Under the pieces are notes generated by a model. The model had not been told where the DNA came from. It worked only from the letters and a program-made list of their open reading frames with translations, and ran no database searches. Of a stretch of 36,318 nucleotides of DNA, positions 1 through 10,194 are shown one piece after another (the first letter of the stretch is position 1; every line of letters begins with the position of its first letter). The DNA lies in assembly GCA_003568945.1 (NCBI GenBank), contig BDIP01000049.1, forward strand, positions 1 through 36,318, given 5' to 3'. Source of the DNA: Kipferlia bialata (lineage: Eukaryota; Fornicata). Both the position numbers and the translations under genes were made by a program.

Positions 1-428
1 AAAGGGGAAAAGGGGAACGAAAAGGGGAAGGGGTTCCCATCCTTACCATGCCTGCATATTGTGTACTAAGATGTATCAGACAATGTACCTCTGAGTCGGA
101 TGCTACGACAATAGTCTATTGTGCTCAAAATGTCCATGATACAACATATATAGGGTGTATCACTCTTAGCACTGCTTTTACTTCGGCAACACTTACTAGA
201 ATACACAGTGAACTACTATCAGTTAAGAAATGTGGTTTTGACCAGTTTACCTTGGGACTCTTGTTAGTCCTACTTTAGACTTCAGAATGATAAGAAGGTC
301 CACATGCAGTAATGCATTAATAGAGTTTCTGTCATATCAAATTGATATTATCAATGACTCATTTGTGCTGAGGAAGATTGCTATTATGGTATTGCATGAT
401 GTACTTCTCTATTCCTCTCATGCAACCG
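1..428. other. 3' flank of the kelch-like gene; no gene recognised
   Basis: The first 40 bases are purine-rich (A4G4-type repeats). The rest is moderately AT-rich with only short, unconvincing open frames on both strands and no clear splice-site pairs. I see no RNA gene or repeat element here. It is probably the 3' flank of the minus-strand kelch-like gene that ends at 429, and part of the next intergenic spacer. Confidence 0.4.
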
Positions 429-1448
429 CTAGTGTATTACGTCCCTGCCCTCTCCCCACCTTAGTGCCCAGTGTGGGTATACATTGGCTGGATCAATCTC
501 ATAGAGGACAGTGTAGTGTTTGGTTGAGGACGTGCCGCATAAGACATTAGAGGGTGTGAATACTCCCCAATAGTGGAACACATGTGGCTTGTAGGATGCA
601 CCCCAGTCAATCCACTCACCAGATATTGTATCGAATGCCAGAACATGGTGACCCCTAAAAGTATCACTCCCTGTCGCTGGAAAGACTAGGTAAGATCCAG
701 CTGTACAAAACCTATAACTACTCACGACCCAGTGGCCTGCAGGTTGTGGCTCCCCTAACGCTCGCCATCCTACAGACAAGTCAAAGGACCATATCTTCCG
801 TTGATCGTCGTCATGGTTGTATACAAGAGCATATACATACCCGCCACACGTTTCAACGCAGCTAAAGCTGTAAGTGGATTGTATGTATCCCTTGTCAATC
901 CACCGTCGATCTTCTGGCGAGAACACAAGTGTTTGTGTTTGTGCTCCCCCAGACTCTCCCGGTACGCGCTGCACAATCACCACATGATGGTGTAGCCCGA
1001 ACATGAACTCTATCTGAGGGCACGCAGAGATGAGATGAGAGTTAAGTGATCGGTACTCAGTGTGTCCAGCTGGTTGTGGAAGCTGAAAGACAGTATACGT
1101 GTCCAGTGGAACTGCGTGGACGGAATAGGTGACATTGTGTACGTTCGGCATGTTTTTCACTACATAGTACAGTACTCCGTCCACCACACAGTGTCTAATA
1201 CGTGAACCAAAAGAGACACACTTCATGGGGGTATAAGACCCCAATGATACCCTTTCACAGACAATTCCCTCTGTGTCCTCCGTGTCGACGTTGACAAGTG
1301 TCAGACTGTCAAAGAAGTGAGGGTATCTCATGCATATGAGCTGGTTGGGTGCTGGACCTGGGACCCCTTCTGGTATCATTGAATCATTCAATGAATGATC
1401 CTTGTCAGGTGACAGCAGAATAGGGTTGGTTGAGTAAGCCCCTTTCAT
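429..1448 (-). CDS. kelch-like beta-propeller protein
   Basis: An uninterrupted 339-codon frame from an ATG at 1448. The protein has repeated blades of the kelch/galactose-oxidase type: a hydrophobic strand such as YVYALVY or YLVFPATG, a polar loop, then a strand ending in W with a preceding F-D (IWSFDLS.GW, VLAFDTISGEWIDWG, LVFSPEDRRWIDKG). About five or six blades are visible, which could close a small propeller. No signal peptide, membrane segment or catalytic motif is evident, so a protein-interaction role is inferred. The frame stays open upstream apart from one TAA at 1470-1472, and a further 96 codons at 1470-1760 lie in the same frame; the start may therefore lie upstream of this ATG. 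Unlike its neighbours, this frame has no visible intron. Confidence 0.7.
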   Translation of the reverse strand: MKGAYSTNPILLSPDKDHSLNDSMIPEGVPGPAPNQLICMRYPHFFDSLTLVNVDTEDTEGIVCERVSLGSYTPMKCVSFGSRIRHCVVDGVLYYVVKNMPNVHNVTYSVHAVPLDTYTVFQLPQPAGHTEYRSLNSHLISACPQIEFMFGLHHHVVIVQRVPGESGGAQTQTLVFSPEDRRWIDKGYIQSTYSFSCVETCGGYVYALVYNHDDDQRKIWSFDLSVGWRALGEPQPAGHWVVSSYRFCTAGSYLVFPATGSDTFRGHHVLAFDTISGEWIDWGASYKPHVFHYWGVFTPSNVLCGTSSTKHYTVLYEIDPANVYPHWALRWGEGRDVIH

Positions 1449-1469
1449 GTGTTTAGCTGCTTTGTTGTC

Positions 1470-1760
1470 TTAGCTCTTGTAGAACGGCGAAAGGTTCGCA
1501 GCTACCCATATGTGTGAAGCCTTCACTGAAGGTAGATATACCCTCAGTGCTCTAGATATATACTGTTGAGTGAATGTGTCTTTCGCAAATGATACCCTCT
1601 GGTGGTGTCGGAGGTCGGATTCATAAGACCTGACGGCGATATGGTGACAGAGTGTTACAGAACGGCTGCTTAACATAACAGGTCCTCCCAATTTGGCCCT
1701 TTTGACACTGGAGAGAGGGATGAGTTCCATTTCTCCCCCAACCAAAGCAGGAGTGTACAT
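1470..1760 (-). CDS. possible 5' part of the kelch-like gene
   Basis: A 96-codon frame, in the same reading frame as the kelch-like gene and separated from its ATG only by a TAA and seven codons. It contains strand-like stretches (GGEMELIPL, ALRVYLP, HIWVAANL) that could be a propeller blade or lead-in. An intron could remove the stop: a GT lies about 45 bases before an AG that spans it, but that acceptor lacks the CTNAC motif seen elsewhere in the window. A TAACCAG acceptor-like site just upstream of the ATG hints at an earlier exon. Alternatives are a real N-terminal exon, a decayed 5' end, or a short unrelated frame. Confidence 0.3.
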   Translation of the reverse strand: MYTPALVGGEMELIPLSSVKRAKLGGPVMLSSRSVTLCHHIAVRSYESDLRHHQRVSFAKDTFTQQYISRALRVYLPSVKASHIWVAANLSPFYKS

Positions 1761-1818
1761 GAAGGGAATATGGAAGTACCGACTGGTTACTACCTAGCCT
1801 AGTAAGTACCAATACCAT

Positions 1819-2012
1819 ATTGAATATCTCACTTAACCTCTCACTGAAGTATTCGTGAGTCCAGAACAGTTAGACTAAGAATCAAAGTCACTAGACAGCT
1901 ATGCTTACGACCTGTCAATTCAATAGTATAATAATGCTAGAGTAACATTGCTAGACACTATTCATTCAATAATGCTACGAATGTAACACATATACACCAT
2001 ATACATAGCAGT
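1819..2012. other. intergenic spacer with degenerate short repeats
   Basis: Spacer between the XPG stop and the kelch-like gene. It contains three or four loose copies of a motif like ATTCAATAATGCTA followed by GTAAC (around 1917-1945, 1960-1985 and 2015-2032). No coding exon is seen. It holds the 3' flank of one gene and the promoter side of the other. Confidence 0.4.
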
Positions 2013-5000
2013 CTATTCACTTATGCTACCAAAGTCAATGCTGCTGTCCTCAGAGTGCTCACGGTACCCAATTACCTGGGTGAGTACAGTATGGTAATAC
2101 AACCAAAACACCGTGACAGAAGGAACTTGCATACTCCTACAATACTCCGTATGTACCTTGGCGGAGACTGCTGGTATCAGTATCAGTATCAGTATATATA
2201 GTGATATACATATAATGATATATCTATAATTTATAAAATGTATACCTTGGCTGGGACTGCTGGTATGGATGAGGCATAGTGCTTCTGGAGGGCAGTGACA
2301 CAAGTCTGGACACGCTTGGTGATCTTGCTACCCTGTCATAAGAGCGGTTCGCCAGTGTATACAGACAGAAAAATACAGATATACATTTCCAATGGCATAC
2401 ACACATATGTGTATATATACATATTTACCTGTAGTGCAAATGTAGGTGCCCTCAGGATTCTACTATCCAGGTAGATCTTTGCACATCGCTCCAGGTCACC
2501 CTGTATCCTAAAAGTAAGATAAAGTCTCCCCCCGAACAACAGCGTCTTGCAGAATGGATAGGTTGGAAGGGATAGTTACAATGATACTAGGCCCAGTAAC
2601 ATTCGCACCTCCCAGCGTCCAGGCCACTCTCACTCAGTAGGTCAGCGGCGAGTCTGATCTGACCGATGGACAGGGCGGGGGGCTAGGGTATCAGATGCTT
2701 CAATAGGTGATTCAGTAACTATCAATAATCTCTACACTACCCTACATTGTGCAGGAGTGATACATATATACAGGCATACCCTTGGCGGACATGGGAGGGT
2801 GGGGCACTTGACACCCTGTGGGGCACAGAGGGCACCAGCAGCCTCAGGGTTGACAGAAGATAGACCTGTGTGAGACACAGAAATATACAACTTGATACAC
2901 ATATTAACATACTATGTCCAGGCGAGCCGACACCCAGGTATGGGTAAGAGTAGAAGTGACATCATTACCTGCGATGCAGTGCTTGAGAAGGTGAACTGGT
3001 GGTTCACTGGCCTTGGCCTCCTGCTTGAATCTATGCGTCAGTACTTGGAGAACGTATGTGATATAGTACAAATACTAAAGAATGCGCAATTCCTTTGTAA
3101 AAGTATATACTCCACCTGCTCTTTCTCTTTCTGGGCTTGTTCTTCTCCCTGGATGCCTCTCTCTCCTTGGCAGACACCCACCTCTGCAGACCCTGGGTGA
3201 GAAATGAAGAACAAGAGATAATAGACGTGCCCCCACTAGAAAGACAAAGGAAAGAACATGTGCCCCAATATCAATATCTTTGGAACTATGAAAATAGTGA
3301 TTGAAAGAGTATTGGACATATACCCTTCCACCCACCTCCAAGACCTGGGTGGCCACTGCAGTACTATGTTCCTGCCCCTGTGCCTTGGGAGTAGGGGGTA
3401 GGGCAGTGAGGTAGGGGGTGAGTAACTCTAGAGCAGCGACAGGTCCAATGGATGGGATGCCTGGGTGTGAGGCAAAGTACATATCAAAGTCTAAAGTGTT
3501 TAGTATTAGTACATTTACACATAATGTATCATAATACATACCGACTGAGTAGTCACATCCACTGATGGCAGCAATCAGGGACAGGACCTGACAGTGAGCA
3601 AAGACATGCATTGAATGCCTATAAAGGACACTACTTTCATCATATATATACATACCTCAGGTGTGAGCCCCACACTCTTGAGGTCCTGGCTGACATAGCA
3701 GTCTGGCTCTGACCATCTCACAACAACATCTGGAGTAAGTGCGTATGTGGTAGAGTAGAAACAATATGATTACACACTATTGATAATAGTATTTGGTGAA
3801 TTCTGCTCAGTGCCCACCTCCCCCCATGACCACTGCGTCTGCATCATCAGTGAGCACAGCATCGGCCTGGGGGTGGAAATACACAAGTGGAACATGCGAG
3901 TATATAAACAATGTATATAGTACGGAAAGAGAACAATGAAATGGCGCTTCTGGAACATATATACTGAGGAATGGTGACCGCACCTGCTTGGAGTTGATGA
4001 GGCGCACACAGCAGGTCTCAGCCTCCTCTCCTGCGGTCAGAGAAGTAGTAACACTGGTAGAAGAACAGTCAACTAATTCGAACGTAAGAGAGTGATCCTG
4101 GCAAGCATATACTATGGAAATGGACAAGATATCTTTGAGAGACAGAGATGAACAATTATATATTATGCACCCACCCTGGTCGCTGACTATCACTGGGATA
4201 CCCAAGGGACGCAGGGCCTGGAGGTCAGAGTGACAGATACACGGAAAGAGGGTTGATACCAGGGCAATGCTATATGTGCTGCTAACCTCAGTAAGGCTTG
4301 CCACTAGAACCTCGTGGGGTATCCGGTGCTGGAGTGTCTCACCCTTGAGCTTGGACATGTCCTGGAGGGAGAAGGACAGATATACAAGACGGATACCTAT
4401 CCACAAAGTGAGGCGAGGAATTGCAATGAAAATCGTATGGCACAACTACAATGGTCTATTCAGTAAGAGAGGGAAGCCACTCTTTGACATACCTTTGGCA
4501 CTGGCACTGATACCTCCCTCTTGCCCTCCCCCTCTGTCTGTCTCTGTCTGTCACGCATGTGCTGGTCAAGGATATCACCAGGCTGAGGAGCCTGGCAGTG
4601 AGTCAGAGTATACAGGAGGAGAATAGTATTTCGTCACCACACGATATTTTTATAGTAGACATAGTAGAGACTAGTACACATACCTCCTTGCCGTGTTCCT
4701 CTGATATTTCATCAATGGATGACGGTGTGTCAGAGATGCAGAATGGTGTCTCCACCTCTTCCACTTCCACTTGCTGTTCTTGTTCCACCTCAACCACCAA
4801 CCCACCAGTATCATCAGCGGGGAGAGCACCCTCCCAGATATCCTCTCCCTCTACCCCTGTGGCACCTGCATTGTTGCCTTGATCCACTCCCTTCTGACCC
4901 TCCTCTACATCTGAGTCCACGTCAAAGAGGTCATCTGAGGTGGAGTCCTCAGTCAATACAATCTGGGGCTTGGGTTGGGGTGTCCGTGGCCTCTCAGGAG

Positions 5001-8000
5001 CAGCGACACTCAGGTCGGTGGGGACACTGCCAACAATGGTGAAACCAGTCAAGGAACCATCTCCGTCAATCTCCATCGATTGCTTCTCTCTATCCGCCTC
5101 GACCATGTCAACATCACCAACCGTAATGTCTGCTTGAATATCTAACATCTGGGGTGTTGTTGGCCTCTGCACCGCATCCAAGTCATGAGTATGCACTTCG
5201 TCTCTTGGTCTCTCTGACACATCCAGAGGTTCAATCGCAACTCCAGACTGAACACTGGCTGCTATCGGATGTTCCTGGTGTTTAGAACAATAAAGCTAGG
5301 TACAATTCATTAATCAACATAAATACCTAGGTATTGTAACATACAAGATATTCACACCACACACCTCGTCGTCACTCCACATTGTATATATATATACGAA
5401 TATATATTGATGATACTACCCACCTCGTCCTCACTGAACGACAGCATGTCAGAGGCATGGGAGTGTGCGGGGGACCCGCCCAACCCAACCACCAACGCGT
5501 TCAGTGACATGTCGCTGCTGGACTTGTCACCACCTACTCCCTTGCCCTTCCCACCGTGTTTGAATGAGTCCCAGTCTGTAAAGTGCGCTGCAAAGGGGAG
5601 GAGGGGATCAGCAAACACGTCCCAGCGCTTCTTGACCTAGAGTGTCAATGTACATTATTAAAAGAGAAAGAAACACTACCTAATATTCAAGGGAATATTA
5701 GAGCGCAAAGATAGATGTATATACATACCTCAGCAGCTGTCTCTCTCTCTCTCTTCTCTGCAACGTCCAATGCAGACTGTGCAAAGGGTAGGGGAACAGG
5801 CTCTGGTTCAACTACATCACACACTGAGAAATCAGCACCCTCTGACACACGGACACTCTCTCTCTCCCTCTCAGCAGCAATGGGTACTACACGATGCATG
5901 ATTCCCAGAGTAGGAGAGAAGGGCTTGGGGAAGGGAGACATGGAGAGAGAGGGAGACATGGGGGATGGAGACCCGTCTAGGTCCAACCCATCCTCGTTCT
6001 TGACAGTGGAACCAGGGTCTACCAGAGAGAAAGGGGGGCAGCTCAAAGAGGAGAGGGTGCGGTAGTGCTGGTCTGGCAGAATGTACACTGGGGGTTAGAG
6101 ACAGATTCACATACTCCATCTGACGAAGCGGTATACACCATATACTCCTGGCTTGCCACTAGGCATCAGTGTGTATCAATACCTGTCTTGCCACTGACCA
6201 CCAGTGGATGCACCATATCCCTGTACCAGTCAGGCATGGCAGAGGTGTCTCCTACCACACCACCCATGGAGGTGACAGGAGTGGGCTGATCTCTCTCGGT
6301 AGAGGGAGGGGGCACTACGGGGAGCATGTCCTCCTCCTCCCAACCATCGCTGAGGTAAGAAGTACATATGATAGCCTATATATTCACTGCAATGAGTACA
6401 ATTACGGGAAGCATGTCCTCCCAACCATCGTTTAGGTGAGATAGTAAGTACATTGACCAATGTATCGGAAACTGGCCATAAATATGTGATTGGGGTATGT
6501 CCTCCTCAGAATTGCTGGTGAAAGGATAACAGAAGTCGTTCAGTGGAGCCTATACCTAATCTCCGCCCCTCCCTCCATGATGCCCATCCCTGCCCCTGCC
6601 TCGGCTGTCCTCTTCCTGCGGTGGGGGGTACTAATGTATACTAATACATACTATCTAGGAACTAATATATATACTAATACATACTATCGAATATATACAT
6701 ATAGGGTGTATATTCATATTGATACGCCGGCCTCGGCTGTCCTCTTCCTGGGGTGAGGGGTACTAATATGTACATTCACACATACATATATATATATGAT
6801 TCAATACATATACCCTAGGGTGAGGCGTACTGTAAGCTACACAGAAGGTATGCATGCATCCAACAGCATTATCAGGACAACAACTCTGTATAAATTGACA
6901 TAGTTTTCCCATAATTACAGTGATACATACACGAGCGTATACCTAGCCAGTATGTTCTCTGATATTGCCTCCACCAGCATAGATGCCCTTTGCCAAATGA
7001 ATATACATCACTTCAATATCATCATAGAGGCCATATACAACATGCATTGATATACCTTGCTAATATGTTCTCTGATATTGCCTCCACCAGCATCGATGCC
7101 CTCTGTCTCTGTCTTTGAACAAGGGCACGCTGCATCTGGGTCTGGGGGTAAGAAAGAAACATCGTTCACACCATACATACATATATATACTATATATGTA
7201 TATATATATATTACTGTACTTGTATCTCTGTCTCTGCACAAGGGCACGCTGCATCTGGCTCTGGGGTTAGAGAGGGATGCAATATTCTCATATACTGTAT
7301 ATACATATATATTATCATACATATTCATATATCTATACTACTGACGCTGCACAAGGGCACACTGCATCTGGTATTGCAAGTAAGAATCATCCTTACACAT
7401 CATATATACACACACATATATATAGGTGTACCACAGTAAGACTATTGATAGGATACTATGGTGTAACTACAAGTACAGAGTAAGTATACATACAGGCATT
7501 ATGTACAGTACCTGCTTCTTGAGTGGGTGTGCCACTGGGTTGTCGAGCACTATGATGGGGGCCATACCAAGAGCTAGACACCTACATATGAGTAGATATA
7601 GATACACAATTGAAATTATGTACATATACTATATTCATACACAATGACTATGATGGGGGCCATACCCAGAGACCTATAGGTAAGAAGGTATGACATACTC
7701 ATACACACACATATATATCATTATATCCTTGATACACCTTGATTGACAGTCTCTGACTCTCCTACATATATACACAAACAATATACCTTGTGATGTCTCT
7801 GAATACACGTATATATATACTCATTCATACATACACACATACGCCTATACCTTGTGATGACTCTGAATGCACACAGAAGATGGGGGGCAGGGCCCTCACT
7901 GATACCCGGGGTTATCATGTACCTAGGGTAAATAGAAAGAGAGAGAGAGAAAAATATACTGAGGGTAGTGAAGAGAGAAATGATATTTGACAAGTACTTC

Positions 8001-8216
8001 TGAGTCCACAGCCACTGTCTCTTTCCACACTATGTATTCACATATACTACATTTTTGAGGGAGAGTGTGTGTATGTACCTCACTAGCACCCCTGAGAAGT
8101 CCACGGCCACTGTCCTTCCACCCAAAGTGACAGCATCACACGGCCTGGCCCTGAGGGTTAGAGAGAGAGGGGAGAGAGAGAGAGTGGGGGGGGGGGGGGG
8201 GAATGAGAAAAAGAAA

Positions 8217-8249
<33 letters not shown>

Positions 8250-8291
8250 TATGAGGTATTCTACACACATCCAGCAAGGGAGCAGTATCAT
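2013..8291 (-). CDS. XPG/ERCC5/Rad2-type structure-specific endonuclease
   Basis: Multi-exon gene of more than 20 exons, about 950 residues (human XPG 1186). In repair, XPG cuts 3' of bulky lesions in the open complex made by TFIIH. The N-nuclease region is at 7.5-8.15 kb: ARPCDAVTLGGRTVAVDFSG with the metal-binding Asp of AVD, then PHLLCAFRVITR, then PIIVLDNPVAHPLKKQ with the second Asp. Exons for RASMLVEAISENILARK and MPDWYRDM follow, then VYILPD, matching LYVLPP of human XPG. A long acidic spacer lies at about 4.6-6.1 kb. The I-region is at 3.4-4.4 kb: LGIPVIVSDQ, EEAETCC, ADAVLTDDADAVVMGG and SGCDYSVGIPSIGP, with catalytic acidic residues present. A basic KPRKRKSR stretch and a C-terminal tail ending DFGSISE complete it. 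The first exon (ATG at 8291, donor 8268) joins in phase to the exon at 8079-8150 but is my weakest call. Introns at 6.3-8.5 kb hold partial exon copies. Confidence 0.88.
2154..2266 (-). repeat. duplicated exon 3' end and donor near the XPG C-terminus
   Basis: A 24-base segment at 2154-2177 matches 2243-2266 at 22 positions. The 2243 copy is the true exon end (codons IPAVPAK followed by a GTATAC donor) and joins in phase to the last exon beginning VIGYREH. The 2154 copy lies in the last intron and is preceded by a CTGATACCAG acceptor-like site made by a GATACT hexamer repeat. It could act as a 14-base microexon, but using it would change the frame. Confidence 0.7.
4603..5276 (-). other. acidic spacer exon of the XPG homologue with a candidate TFIIH-binding motif
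   Basis: This long exon encodes the disordered linker between the two nuclease halves. It is rich in Asp, Glu, Ser and Pro (for example DDLFDVDSDVEEG and VVEVEQEQQVEVEEVE). Inside it, MEIDGDGSLTGFTIVGSV resembles the human XPG spacer segment with MEIDSE and DGSFIEV: acidic residues, then Phe-x-Val. Motifs of this type bind the PH domain of TFIIH subunit p62/Tfb1. The resemblance is read by eye. The functional link is known for the human and yeast proteins and inferred here. Confidence 0.5.
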
Positions 8292-8462
8292 AATCACACT
8301 ACACTACCTTCTCCCAGTGACCCAAACACATCCAGGGCCTTCCTCTCTGCCCTGATGCCCCTGAGTGTAAGAGGGGGGGGGGGTATAGAATGCAGATGAT
8401 AATATATACTGATGATATACACACTGTCTCTACTCTCTGCCCTGATGCCCCTGAGATTAGAG
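6315..8462 (-). repeat. cluster of partial exon/splice-site duplications in XPG introns
   Basis: Seven sets of direct repeats lie within about 2.1 kb, each copying an exon edge and its splice signal: 6315-6358 with 6402-6440; 6598-6640 with 6730-6772; 6938-6992 with 7051-7105; 7104-7152 with 7223-7270 and 7337-7384; 7549-7573 with 7647-7671; 7781-7808 with 7846-7874; 8339-8373 with 8428-8462. Copies differ at roughly 5-20% of positions. One member of each set fits the XPG reading frame and phase. The other is usually truncated or has a weakened splice site: the acceptor CAG of the 6402 copy has become AAA-like. They look like tandem duplications caught at different ages. Confidence 0.8.
8186..8248. 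repeat. two long G tracts (C on the coding strand) in XPG intron 1
   Basis: G16 at 8186-8201 and G32 at 8217-8248, separated by an A/G-rich stretch. On the coding strand they are C tracts inside the predicted first intron. Similar but shorter tracts lie at 8373-8383, 26465-26474, 26480-26497, 27218-27231, 30406-30421 and 30453-30465, again C on the coding strand and in introns. They may be real polypyrimidine or quadruplex-forming DNA, but assembly error in homopolymers is a serious alternative. Confidence 0.6.
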
Positions 8463-10194
8463 AGATAAATAGAGGAGATATATAATGCAGGAAGAGTACT
8501 ATGAGTAGGAGAGTGATGTCCTGTGAGGTATCTAGACTGTGTCTACTCACTTTGGGAGGTCTGAGAGCAGGTCGTACACCCTCCCGTTGTACATCTCGTA
8601 CACACTCATCCTCACCACCCTCTTCTGTCCCTTGCCCTCCCTGCTCACCCTGTCCCCTCCCCTCCCCTTGGCCGTGGGTGTCATGGAGGGGGTCGAGGGG
8701 AGAGAGGGCGACTCCTCCCCTGTCCACCTCACCTCCTGGAAGATGTGTCTAAGCAGCCTGGGGAGGATGCCCCTCTTGTCATCGCTGCCCTGGATGGTGT
8801 ATGTCTTGCCAGAGCCTGCGGTTAGCTTATAGATAGGTGGGTATACATAGAGGTGAGGGGAAAGGAGCAGCAGAGGACAGTGAGGGACACTGGAGGACAA
8901 TGGTTACTAATTAGGAGGTTCAAGAGGAAGACAGAGAGAGCGCCATGGTAACTTAGCACACACATATCGCCACAATACCGAACTCAGACATATAATCCTC
9001 AGAGAGGGAGGGGAGGGGTCATTACATCCACATATATGTAAGCCCTCTCACCTGTGATTCCGTATGCCATGACTGCCATGGACACTCCTGGGGTGAGATA
9101 CACATGGACCATATACACAGAATAATACAGTAGGGCGATGTGATACCCATACATAGCCTAGAAATAGTGCCAGGATTGAGTGTAGGTCAATCCAATCAGA
9201 AGACAGTAGCAGTGCTATCTCTATGCACACACAATCACACACAACACCCACCTTGGCAGAGCAGACCTGTCTCTGTGTCTAGTGCTGCATACGCCTCGTC
9301 CTGGGTGGTGGTGGGGGGGAGCACAGTGCTGAACTTGTAGGGGTCTATCTGGCCCTGGGGTCTGTCCAGCTTCTCCGGCTCTGTGATGGTCACTGTGTTG
9401 CCAGAGTGGGACAGCACATTGACCTGCCCTGGCTGCAGCTCACCAGGGAGGAAGGGCCTGGGTAAGGGCAAATGGAGGAGGGACAAAAGAATTGGGATTT
9501 AGCACTACTCACAAATGCAATCATTACAAGACAACAGAGCATACACACCTAATCCGGCATATGATCTTGAGAGGTGTGCCCTTTGCCTGGGCACGAGCCA
9601 GGTGAGATACCATGTCTCGCTCCTCACGGTCCACTACAACTACGTATAAGGACTGAGAGAAGTGAGTCTCAAATCCACCCCATCCCTTTGGTGGAAAAAG
9701 GGTTGTTGTATTATTATGCAGCTGGCAAAGTGAAAGTTATGAGTCATAACTTGTTATGACTATCAACTCGTTAGATCTACAACTAGGTTTAACAACTCGT
9801 TACAACTAGGCCAGTCTGATAAGCTAAAGTCCACCATTGGTAGTGTGACTTCCTTCCATAAAGTTCATAATAACCTTTTTAAGTGTAGTTACTATGTGTC
9901 CTTTTGATTCACTCTCAGGACATCTGGTGTGACTCCACGTTGGTCAGAAGTGGCATCCTTGACGTTCTTGACTTCTTGCGATACCTCTGGTGCTTGTATG
10001 GCTTTTGTGCTTGAACCCTACTTCTGAGGGAGGTACTCAGATTAGGTTAGGAGAATAACCCTGAATACGTTCACCTGGATGTCAGTGGATATGTTAGGTA
10101 CGTCGATGGAGTAACAGAGATTGCAGTAGGTGTCTGCCACAGTGTGTGTGATGCGTGCTATGCTGTCTCTGTTTCTCTTCACTCTCTGCCTCAT
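8294..10194 (-). CDS. kinesin-like motor protein, motor domain apparently truncated
   Basis: Exons at 10075-10194, 9549-9652, 9252-9457, 9052-9087 and 8551-8815 join in consistent phase. After about 60 residues with a basic/acidic helical lead-in (VDREERDMVSHLARAQ) the motor starts at LKIICRIRPFLPGEL, the usual first strand. The next exons give DPYKFSTVLPP..TTQDEAY, then VMAYGITGSGKTYTIQG with an intact P-loop, then RMSVYEMYNGRVYDLLSD. An insert of about 40 residues rich in Pro, Ser and charge precedes RMSVYE. The switch I NxxSSRSH and switch II DLAGSE motifs, which should follow, were not found on either strand nearby. A further exon at 8308-8360 fits in phase (GIRAERKALDVFGSLGE) and runs to a TGA at 8294-8296. 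The motor is therefore probably a broken or partial copy. Additional 5' exons up to about 10558 are possible. Confidence 0.7.

Noticed and set aside
1446-1490. Reassignment of TAA/TAG to glutamine, as in hexamitid diplomonads.
   Set aside because: Other genes end normally (TAG at 10651, TGA at 27124 and 32310), and long exons have no in-frame TAA or TAG. A single TAA is better explained by an intron or decay.
6640-7740. TA- and CATA-rich repeats looked at as a possible mobile element or CRISPR-like array.
   Set aside because: They are ordinary microsatellites inside introns. There are no terminal repeats, no transposase-like frame and no regular spacers.
8079-8150. This exon considered as a continuation of the kinesin motor, giving a kinesin-XPG fusion.
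   Set aside because: The kinesin exons end in a phase that does not fit the XPG exon through 8308-8360, and VAVDFSG belongs to the XPG N-domain. A fusion is kept only as an open possibility.
8055-8399. A plus-strand frame with a long poly-Gly stretch.
   Set aside because: The glycine run comes from the G tracts in an intron of a minus-strand gene.
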